A stretch of 64,000 nt of DNA from Bacteroidota bacterium. GTDB lineage: Bacteria; Bacteroidota; Bacteroidia; Chitinophagales; Chitinophagaceae. Every line of letters starts with the position of its first letter. Position 1 is the first letter of the stretch. Positions 53,866 through 61,033 of this stretch are shown one piece after another. The notes below the pieces were generated by a model. That model saw only the letters and a list, made by a program, of their open reading frames with translations, ran no database searches and had not been told where the DNA came from. The stretch spans positions 1-64,000 of the forward strand of contig JAEZZY010000067.1 in NCBI GenBank assembly GCA_023418315.1, written 5' to 3'. The position numbers were made by a program, and so were the translations under genes.

Positions 53866-55854
53866 TTAGTACCGAAGCAATTTGTGTACACACGCCTCCA
53901 AGCGTGATTTGGCAAGGAAGTTTCGTTCCAGTTCGATTGCAAAGGGCACAGGTGTATCCAGGCTGGCGCAGCGGATAATCGGAGCATCCAAATACTCAAA
54001 GCAATGCTCGGATATCCATGCGGAGAGTTCCCCGCCGATACCGCCTGTGAGGCAATCTTCATGCAGCAACAATACTTTCCCCGTTCTTTTTACAGCTTCG
54101 CGAATCGCTTCATAATCCAGCGGTAAAAGCGTTCGGAGATCCAGGATGTCAAAGGAGATATCCGGATGTTGTGCTGCATATTCTATTGCCCAGTGTACCC
54201 CGCTTCCGTAGGTGATGATGCTGATGTCGCTACCTTCCTGTACTAGTTTTGCTTTTCCTATTTCGAGGGTATAATAATCATCAGGTACACTACCGCTCAC
54301 GCTGCGATACAAGGCTTTATGTTCAAAGAAAATAACAGGATTGGGGTCTTCAAAAGCCGCGATCAGCAAGCCTTTCGCATCTTCCGGTGTAGAAGGATAT
54401 ACCACTTTCAGCCCCGGCGTATGGCTAAACCAGGCTTCATTGCTTTGGGAATGAAACGGACCTGCCCCTACGCCGCCACCCGTAGGCATCCGCACTACCA
54501 CATCGGCTTTTTGTCCCCAGCGGTAATGGATTTTTGCGAGGTTGTTGATGATTTGATTGAAGCCTACCGTTACGAAATCGGCAAACTGCATTTCCATCAT
54601 CGCTTTAAAACCTTTGATAGACAAGCCTAAGGCCGTTCCTACTATAGCGCTTTCGCATAGAGGTGTGTTGCGCACTCGCTCCTTTCCGAACCGGGCTACA
54701 AAACCTTCGGTTACTTTAAATGCTCCGCCATATTCTGCTATGTCTTGACCCATCAGCACCAGGTTGCTATGGCGTTCCATGCTTTGCCGCAATCCATCGC
54801 TTATCGCTTGTATGAATTTTTTTTCCGAAGCAGTACCTGAGCTTTGAACTTTGGAATTTGGAATTTCTACTTCCCTCGGTGCATACACATCCCGGAGTTC
54901 TTCTGCCGTATCCGGAGTTATAGGCGGCGCTTCAAAGCCGGTGGCTAAGCCTTGTTCTATCTTGCCCCATATCGTGGTTTTTACCTCTTCTATTTTTGCA
55001 GCGTCTATGAATCCTTCCCGGAGCAAGTAATTTTCGTAATTGCTCACAGGGTCTTTTAGCGCCCATTCTTCAAAAAGTTCTTTAGGCACATATTTTACCC
55101 CGCTTGCTTCTTCATGTCCTCTCATGCGGAAGGTCATACATTCGATGAGGATAGGCTTTTGCTCGCGGATGCAGTATTCCCGCGCTTCTTTAATCGTATG
55201 ATATACTTCAAGGAGATTGTTGCCGTCAATGGTTATTCCTTTCATGCCGTAGCCTATGGCGCGGTCGGCAAGTTGCTTACATACAAATTGTTCATTGACG
55301 GGCGTGCTCAGTCCATAACCGTTGTTTTCAATAAGAAAAATAACCGGCAAACCCCATACGGCGGCTACATTCAGCGCTTCGTGAAAATCGCCTTCACTCG
55401 TACCGCCATCACCGGAAAATGCCAGGGAAACTTTAGATTCTTTTTTTAGTTTATGTGCTAAAGCAATACCATCCGCTATAGCCAACTGCGGTCCCAAATG
55501 AGAGATCATGCCGCAGATATGATATTCATTCGCTCCGAAGTGAAACGAGCGTTCCCGGCCTTTGGAAAAACCTTCTTTCCGTCCTTGCCATTGCAGGAAC
55601 AGCTTATCGAAAGGCATCTTGCGTGCGGTAAATACGCCAAGGTTCCGGTGCAGTGGCATGATGTATTCATCCTTGTCAAGCGCCAGGGTAGCGCCCACGG
55701 CTATAGCTTCCTGCCCTATACCACTAAACCATTTGCTGATACGCCCTTGGCGCAGCAAGATGAGCATTTTCTCCTCAATCATCCGAGGGTATAGGATTTC
55801 TTTATATAGCTCCAGCAAGGTGTCCTCGCTAAGATTTCCCCGATAGTACTGCAT
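53866..55854 (-). CDS. Fused alpha-beta 2-oxoacid dehydrogenase E1 (second type)
   Basis: A 662-residue fusion of E1 alpha and beta. The alpha half has FSGIGQEAIAVGATLALD, FHFGANEYHICGMISHLG and the ThDP motif GDGGTSEGDFHEALNVAAVW (about 148 onward) with ENNGYGLSTP. The beta half starts near 350 (LVLMGQDIAEYGGAFKVTEG), then RNTPLCESAIVGTALGLS and ILDLRTLLPLDYEAI. Sequence differs widely from the fused E1 near 11 kb. It decarboxylates a 2-oxoacid, branched-chain or pyruvate type. The start at 55854 is set by a perfect promoter that lies 18 bases upstream and would overlap the longer frame's start. Confidence 0.92.
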   Translation of the reverse strand: MQYYRGNLSEDTLLELYKEILYPRMIEEKMLILLRQGRISKWFSGIGQEAIAVGATLALDKDEYIMPLHRNLGVFTARKMPFDKLFLQWQGRKEGFSKGRERSFHFGANEYHICGMISHLGPQLAIADGIALAHKLKKESKVSLAFSGDGGTSEGDFHEALNVAAVWGLPVIFLIENNGYGLSTPVNEQFVCKQLADRAIGYGMKGITIDGNNLLEVYHTIKEAREYCIREQKPILIECMTFRMRGHEEASGVKYVPKELFEEWALKDPVSNYENYLLREGFIDAAKIEEVKTTIWGKIEQGLATGFEAPPITPDTAEELRDVYAPREVEIPNSKVQSSGTASEKKFIQAISDGLRQSMERHSNLVLMGQDIAEYGGAFKVTEGFVARFGKERVRNTPLCESAIVGTALGLSIKGFKAMMEMQFADFVTVGFNQIINNLAKIHYRWGQKADVVVRMPTGGGVGAGPFHSQSNEAWFSHTPGLKVVYPSTPEDAKGLLIAAFEDPNPVIFFEHKALYRSVSGSVPDDYYTLEIGKAKLVQEGSDISIITYGSGVHWAIEYAAQHPDISFDILDLRTLLPLDYEAIREAVKRTGKVLLLHEDCLTGGIGGELSAWISEHCFEYLDAPIIRCASLDTPVPFAIELERNFLAKSRLEACVHKLLRY

Positions 55855-55872
55855 GTACGGAAATTTAGGGCG

Positions 55873-55902
55873 CAAAGGTAATTATTTAGCCGTTGGCAGC
55901 AA
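55873..55902 (-). promoter_or_regulatory. Perfect TTG-19-TACCTTTG promoter for the second fused E1 gene
   Basis: On the minus strand TTG (55902-55900), a 19-base spacer, and TACCTTTG (55880-55873) match the Bacteroidota consensus in both elements and spacing. The ATG follows 18 bases later. Confidence 0.8.
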
Positions 55903-56332
55903 GTGTAAAGTACGACACAACAACAACAAATAGACGATTAAAACAGAGAAAAAGTAAACCATTTTGACAGGTGAACACGGACATAAAAACGATACAACAA
56001 ACGGACAACGAGTAAGCCGACACTCATTGCCTACCCTTCTGTATTTTAATTTTTTCCCCACCGCACAAAAAAAATTGAATTGCAAAGCAATCACGAACAC
56101 CATTGAACATAATAATGCCGTGAGTAATTTCTATTGCCACCGCACAATTAAGCAAAGCGAATCACGTACACTTTAAAATAACAATAAAATGAGGTGAGTA
56201 AACGGCACATTTGGCTTTTTCCAACACACGAGCCAACGCTCAAAAAACCAAAGAACCATTTTTGCCAACGCATGGACAGAAAAACCAACAATAAAAGTAA
56301 TTTAGCGAACCAATAAATAAAGAGAATTTTAA
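55903..56332. other. AT-rich non-coding boundary of the defence island
   Basis: No supported gene lies in this 430-bp stretch; the one long plus-strand frame has no gene-like features. GCCAACGC occurs at 56232 and 56264, and its complement core CGTTGGC at 55891; CACCGCACAA occurs twice (near 56059 and 56139). No TAnnTTTG promoter for hsdM was found, so its promoter is unclear. Base usage changes here from the chromosome type to the AT-rich island type. Confidence 0.5.
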
Positions 56333-57928
56333 ATGAGTGAAGACCAAAAACGAGTATTAGAACAACAACTTTGGAATATAGCCAATACGCTGAGAGGTAA
56401 AATGAATGCGGACGAGTTCCGTGACTATATTTTGGGCTTCATTTTCTACAAATATCTGAGCGAGAAAATGGAAATTTTCGCAAACAATATCTTGAAACAA
56501 GACAAAATTAAGTTTCGGGAAATAACACCAAAAACAGCACAAGCCAACGATTTTTTGGAAGCCATAAAAGAAGAAGCTTTGGAAAAATTAGGCTACTTCC
56601 TTAGACCCGAAGAACTCTTTACCGAAGTGGCTAAAAGAGGAATGGGCAACAATGAAGACATAGACCTTTTTGACGAAAGCAAAACAAACTTCATACTTGA
56701 AGACCTTCAAAAAATACTGACCAACATACAGCTGAGTACAATGGGTACTGACAGCGAAGAGGACTTTGACAACCTCTTTGAAGATATGGACTTGAACAGT
56801 ACCAAACTTGGCAAAACTCCAGAAGCAAGAAACACCATTATTGCAAAGGTGCTGACGCACCTTGACAAGATTGATTTCAAGTTGGAAAACACGGAATTAG
56901 ATGTTTTGGGTGATGCTTACGAATATCTTATTGGGCAATTTGCAAGCGGTGCAGGGAAAAAAGCAGGTGAATTTTATACACCGCAGGAAGTTTCTAAAAT
57001 ATTGGCAAAGATTGTTACCACAGGAAAGCAAAAACTTAAATCAGTTTACGACCCTACTTGTGGCTCAGGCTCATTGTTGTTGCGAGTGGCAAGAGAAGTA
57101 AAAGATGTAGCAATGTTTTACGGACAAGAAATGAATCGTACAACATACAACCTTGCCCGAATGAATATGATTTTGCACGGAGTGCATTATCGCCAGTTCG
57201 ACATTAAGCAAGAAGATACATTGGAGTATCCGCAACACATTGACGATTTACCTTTTGAAGCCATTGTAGCCAATCCGCCATTTTCTGCAAAATGGAGTGC
57301 CAACCCTATTTTTACTAGTGACGACCGTTTTAGCCAATACGGAAAATTAGCACCAGCAAGCAAAGCCGATTTTGCCTTTGTCCAACATATGATTTACCAT
57401 TTGGCTGAAAATGGAACTATGGCAATTGTTCTTCCTCACGGAGCTTTGTTTAGAGGTGGAGCAGAACAACACATTCGTAAATTTTTAATTGAGAATAAAA
57501 ACTATTTAGATGCAATAATTGGCTTGCCTGCCAATATCTTTTATGGAACAAGTATTCCTACCTGTATTATGGTTTTTAAAAAATGTCGTGAAAACCCTGA
57601 TGATGTTTTGTTTATAGATGCCAGCAATGATTTTGACAAAGTAAAAACCCAAAACATTTTGCGTGAGGAGCATATTGAAAAGATCGTAAGCACATACCGC
57701 AACCGCACAGAAACCGAGAAATATAGCAAACGTGCTACCCTGCAAGAAATCATTACGAATGATTACAATCTGAACATTCCAAGATATGTGGACACCTTTG
57801 AAGCGGAAGAATCTATTGACATCAATACCATTGCCAATGAGCTAAAAGCCTTGGAAACGGAAATGAAAAACACGGACAAGGAAATTGCTGAATTTTGTGC
57901 AGCATTGGGTATTCAAACGCCTTTTTAA
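56333..57928 (+). CDS. hsdM: Type I restriction-modification system methyltransferase subunit
   Basis: HsdM methylates adenine-N6 at the sites HsdS chooses. Residues 1-160 are the HsdM N-terminal helical domain (LWNIANTLRGKMNADEFRDY). The SAM motif is DPTCGSGSL (240-248) and the catalytic motif IV is NPPF (314-317), the gamma-class order. Before motif I, ASGAGKKAGEFYTPQEV is the family signature. Length (531) is normal. Codons are AT-rich, unlike the chromosome to the left, and mark the start of a probably acquired island. The next gene starts 10 bases downstream. Confidence 0.95.
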   Translation: MSEDQKRVLEQQLWNIANTLRGKMNADEFRDYILGFIFYKYLSEKMEIFANNILKQDKIKFREITPKTAQANDFLEAIKEEALEKLGYFLRPEELFTEVAKRGMGNNEDIDLFDESKTNFILEDLQKILTNIQLSTMGTDSEEDFDNLFEDMDLNSTKLGKTPEARNTIIAKVLTHLDKIDFKLENTELDVLGDAYEYLIGQFASGAGKKAGEFYTPQEVSKILAKIVTTGKQKLKSVYDPTCGSGSLLLRVAREVKDVAMFYGQEMNRTTYNLARMNMILHGVHYRQFDIKQEDTLEYPQHIDDLPFEAIVANPPFSAKWSANPIFTSDDRFSQYGKLAPASKADFAFVQHMIYHLAENGTMAIVLPHGALFRGGAEQHIRKFLIENKNYLDAIIGLPANIFYGTSIPTCIMVFKKCRENPDDVLFIDASNDFDKVKTQNILREEHIEKIVSTYRNRTETEKYSKRATLQEIITNDYNLNIPRYVDTFEAEESIDINTIANELKALETEMKNTDKEIAEFCAALGIQTPF

Positions 57929-57938
57929 ACTTTTACAG

Positions 57939-58790
57939 ATGAAAGACGAGATAATACTTTATAGACCAAACGAACTTACCGAACACATAGAGGTAAGAAT
58001 TGATGAAGAAAATGACACCGTTTGGCTTAATCGTCTGCAAATAGCAAGGCTGTTTGACCGTGATGTAAAAACAATAGGCAAGCACATTGCTAATGCTTTG
58101 CAGGAAGAATTAGAAGGTATTTCAGTTGTCGCAAAATTTGCGACAACTGCTGCTGACGGAAAAACCTATCAAACAGAACATTATAATTTGGATATGATTA
58201 TCTCAATAGGTTACCGTGTAAAATCAAAACAGGGCACGCAATTCCGTATTTGGGCTAACCGCATTTTGAAAGATTATCTATTAAAAGGCTACGCCATCAA
58301 TACGCGAATGAATCGTATTGAAGACAATGTGGACAAACTCTCTAAAAAAGTAAGCGAAATAGATTTGCAACTAAGCACACACCTGATACCTACACAAGGT
58401 GTTTTTTTTGACGGGCAGGTGTTTGATGCCTACGAACTGGCCTCCAAAATTATACGCTCTGCCAAGCAAGATATTGTACTCATTGATAATTATGTAAACG
58501 AAACCACGCTAACGCATTTAAACAAAAAGAAAAAAGGCATTAACACTTTGATTTTAACCAAAAATATAAGCAAACAACTTGCTTTGGATATCCAAAAAGC
58601 CAATGAACAATACGGCAATTATGCTATAAAGGCTTTTGACAAAAGCCACGACCGCTTTTTAATTATTGATCACAAAGAGGTGTATCACTTGGGTGCATCG
58701 TTAAAGGATTTAGGAAAAAAGTGGTTTGCTTTTTCTAAAATGGATAAATCGTCTGTAGAAACTATTTTAAAAGAAATTAAAAATGCTTGA
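57939..58790 (+). CDS. RhuM-type protein with PLD-like HxR motif, inside the type I operon
   Basis: Residues 1-120 follow the Virulence_RhuM pattern: VWLNRLQIARLFDRDVKTIG, TYQTEHYNLDMIISIGYRVK and FRIWANRILKDYLLKGY. RhuM proteins are often found between hsd genes. Residues 150-283 resemble a phospholipase-D-like half: FDAYELASKIIRSAKQDIVL, then SHDRFLIID (His237, Arg239, Asp244, an HxR variant of HxK(x)4D) and HLGASLKDLG. A coiled-coil stretch (RMNRIEDNVDKLSKKVSEID) joins them. Whether it cuts nucleic acid is unknown. The upstream start of the open frame would overlap hsdM by 44 bases; ATG 57939 is preferred. Its end overlaps hsdS by 8 bases. Confidence 0.8.
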   Translation: MKDEIILYRPNELTEHIEVRIDEENDTVWLNRLQIARLFDRDVKTIGKHIANALQEELEGISVVAKFATTAADGKTYQTEHYNLDMIISIGYRVKSKQGTQFRIWANRILKDYLLKGYAINTRMNRIEDNVDKLSKKVSEIDLQLSTHLIPTQGVFFDGQVFDAYELASKIIRSAKQDIVLIDNYVNETTLTHLNKKKKGINTLILTKNISKQLALDIQKANEQYGNYAIKAFDKSHDRFLIIDHKEVYHLGASLKDLGKKWFAFSKMDKSSVETILKEIKNA

Positions 58791-59967
58791 AAATATAAAT
58801 AACAACATACCCCAATTGCGTTTCCCAGAATTTAAAGGGGAATGGGAAAAGAAGAAGTTGGGAGAAGTGGCGGAGAAAATCAATAGTGGCAAAACACCAT
58901 TGGGCGGAGAAAGTGTTTATACAGAAAGGGGAATTTTATTTATTAGAAGTCAAAATGTAAATGATGACAAATTATCCTTTGAGAACTCTACTTACATTCC
59001 TGAAGAGATAAATAACACTATGAAAAATAGTGTTGTTAAAGCAAATGATATTCTTCTAAATATTACAGGAGCGTCACTTGGAAGAAGCTGTGTTGTTCCA
59101 AATGATTTTATAATTGGAAATGTAAATCAACACGTTTGTATTATTCGATTAAATAAAGAAGAGAGTAATCCCAGATTTGTTCAGCCCATTTTATCATCCA
59201 CAAAAGGGCAAAATATTTTCATTAGTCTTCAAACAGGTAGTGGTAGAGAAGGATTAAATTTTGAAAGTATTAAAGGAATAGAAATCTCTTTCCCCACCCT
59301 CCCCGAACAAACCCGCATTGCTTCTTTCTTCACGGTGATAGACAAAAAAATAAGCGAACTCAAACAAAAGAAAGCCCTGTTGGAGCAATACAAAAAAGGG
59401 GTGATGCAAAAACTATTTTCGCAAGAGTTAAGGTTTAAAGATAGTGATGGTAAAGATTTTCCTGATTGGGAGAGGAAGAAGTTGGGGGAGGTTTGTGAAA
59501 AAAAATCTTCAAATATTTCAGCAAATAAAATAGAAGATAACTTTGGAGAATATATAATTTACGGTGCTTCGGGTATATTAAAGAAAGTTGATTTTTATGA
59601 AGAAGAAAACGATTATGTAAGCATTATAAAAGATGGTGCTGGTGTTGGAAGAATTGTTTATTGTAAAGGAAAAAGTTCGGTTTTAGGCACAATGGAAATA
59701 ATTAAACCTAAAATCCAATTGAACACCTATTTTTTATATTGTCTTTTGGAAAATATCGATTTTACAAAATATATCACAGGTAGTACAATACCACATATAT
59801 ATTTTAAAGATTACAAAAATGAAGATTGCGGAATCCCCTCCCTCCCCGAACAAACCAAAATCGCCAATTTCCTTTCTGCTATTGATGAAAAAATAAATCG
59901 CACCCAAAAGCAAATAGAGCAGGCGGAGGTTTGGAAAAAGGGATTGTTGCAGCAGATGTTTTGTTAG
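58783..59967 (+). CDS. hsdS: Type I restriction system specificity subunit
   Basis: HsdS recognises a bipartite DNA site through two target-recognition domains. Both halves show the repeat pattern: FPEFKGEWEKKKLGEVAEKI with IEISFPTLPEQTRIASFFTV and later FPDWERKKLGEVCEKK with GIPSLPEQTKIANFLSAIDE, followed by coiled-coil helices (KQKKALLEQYKKGVMQKLF, TQKQIEQAEVWKKGLLQQMF). The DNA repeats behind these are exact over 17 bp (59297, 59840) and 12 bp (58851, 59475), in frame, so domains could be exchanged or lost by recombination. It overlaps the RhuM-type gene by 8 bases. Confidence 0.95.
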   Translation: MLENINNNIPQLRFPEFKGEWEKKKLGEVAEKINSGKTPLGGESVYTERGILFIRSQNVNDDKLSFENSTYIPEEINNTMKNSVVKANDILLNITGASLGRSCVVPNDFIIGNVNQHVCIIRLNKEESNPRFVQPILSSTKGQNIFISLQTGSGREGLNFESIKGIEISFPTLPEQTRIASFFTVIDKKISELKQKKALLEQYKKGVMQKLFSQELRFKDSDGKDFPDWERKKLGEVCEKKSSNISANKIEDNFGEYIIYGASGILKKVDFYEEENDYVSIIKDGAGVGRIVYCKGKSSVLGTMEIIKPKIQLNTYFLYCLLENIDFTKYITGSTIPHIYFKDYKNEDCGIPSLPEQTKIANFLSAIDEKINRTQKQIEQAEVWKKGLLQQMFC

Positions 59968-60036
59968 TTAAATGATTGATATGACAACAAATAGAAAAAA
60001 TAGTTTGAAAAAGTTTACAGAATTCAAAAATCGTTG

Positions 60037-60044
60037 TACCTTTG
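60037..60044 (+). promoter_or_regulatory. -7 element TACCTTTG upstream of the Abi gene and its RNA hairpin
   Basis: A full TAnnTTTG match in the hsdS-abi gap. TTTA at 60014-60017, one base off TTTG, stands 19 bases upstream. Transcription should begin near 60051, just before the hairpin. Confidence 0.65.
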
Positions 60045-60050
60045 CACCAA

Positions 60051-60102
60051 CAGTACCCGTTCAGCATACCGTAAGATCTGCTAGCGGGTCATTCTTTTTT
60101 TT
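60051..60102 (+). ncRNA. Putative short terminated RNA or attenuator before the Abi gene
   Basis: Directly after a -7 element, ACCCGTT-C-AGCA (60055-60066) pairs with TGCTAGCGGGT (60079-60089), an 11-bp stem with one bulged C and one G-U pair and a 12-base loop. CATTC and a run of eight T follow, then the Abi ATG at 60109. A transcript of about 50 nt would result. Small RNAs next to abiF genes are known as a class (abiF RNA motif), but this match was not tested against a model. Confidence 0.55.
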
Positions 60103-60108
60103 ATAGCT

Positions 60109-61032
60109 ATGGCAAATAAAGTTCCACACTCCATAGCAGACCAAATTGCCTTGCTCAAACAGCGAGGTATGCTTTTCAAGGATGAGCCATCTGCACACCA
60201 TTTTTTAGAAAACATCAGCTATTATCGCCTCAAAGGTTATTGGTGGGATATGCAAGCAGACTATACACTGCATACTTTAAAACCCAACACCTACTTTGAG
60301 GATATTTTAGACCGCTACACTTTTGACAGGCACTTGCGTTTGATATTGTTTGATGCCATAGAACGTATAGAAATTGCCCTACGCACCAAAATGATTTACC
60401 ACCTTTCAATGTCGTATGGAGGTTTATGGTATTTGAACGCAAATCTATTTGAAACAACACCACTACCATCCGACCCAAACATAACTATCTATCAAAATAC
60501 CATTCTTGAACTCAAAAAGGAATTTTTCAGAAGTCAAGAAATTTTTATCAAAGACCAAAGGCGAAGATTTCCCAATCAAGACGCAGATGCTTGGAAGATA
60601 TTGGAAGTAGCTTCTATGGGTACTTTATCAAAACTTTACAAGAATCTAAAGCACCAGTTGCCAGAAAAAGCAACAATTGCAAATGAAATGGGATTAAATC
60701 TACACAACGAACTTTCCAGTTGGTTAGAAGCCATCACTTATGTTAGAAACATTATTGCCCATCATTCCAGGTTGTGGAGTAGAAATATGGTAAAAGTTCC
60801 AATTGCCAATTTGAATAACCCACTTTCAACTTGGTTAGACAAGCCGCTAAACCCAGTTCAAAGCAAGAAACCATTTTTAATCATAAGTACAATGGTTTAC
60901 TTATGTAACGAAGTAACACCCAATCATCAAATTAAAAGTAAAATATTAACCCTTTTTGCAAACAACCCGAATATCCCTATTTACAAATTAGGATTTTTGA
61001 ACAATTGGCAAAATCAAGGTTTATGGAAATAA
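60109..61032 (+). CDS. AbiD/AbiF-family (Abi_2) HEPN abortive-infection protein
   Basis: Members cause abortive infection: the cell stops growing when phage attacks. Family features are ADQIALLKQRGMLFKDE at the start, YYRLKGYWWDM, YTFDRHLRLILFDAIERIEI and the HEPN RNase motif RNIIAHH (Arg213 to His218, His219) with SRLW. The HEPN fold is a metal-independent RNase, so it probably cleaves RNA. Recent comparative work ties AbiF-type HEPN proteins, acting with a small RNA, to the origin of Cas13; that is established-literature context, not shown here. It lies between hsdS and hsdR, behind its own promoter and hairpin, and ends one base before hsdR. Its AT-rich codons match the island. Confidence 0.88.
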   Translation: MANKVPHSIADQIALLKQRGMLFKDEPSAHHFLENISYYRLKGYWWDMQADYTLHTLKPNTYFEDILDRYTFDRHLRLILFDAIERIEIALRTKMIYHLSMSYGGLWYLNANLFETTPLPSDPNITIYQNTILELKKEFFRSQEIFIKDQRRRFPNQDADAWKILEVASMGTLSKLYKNLKHQLPEKATIANEMGLNLHNELSSWLEAITYVRNIIAHHSRLWSRNMVKVPIANLNNPLSTWLDKPLNPVQSKKPFLIISTMVYLCNEVTPNHQIKSKILTLFANNPNIPIYKLGFLNNWQNQGLWK

Positions 61033-61033
61033 T

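Noticed and set aside
55964..56176. 70-codon frame in the gap before hsdM
   Set aside because: No recognisable motif or promoter, low-complexity composition, and it lies in a region of short repeats.
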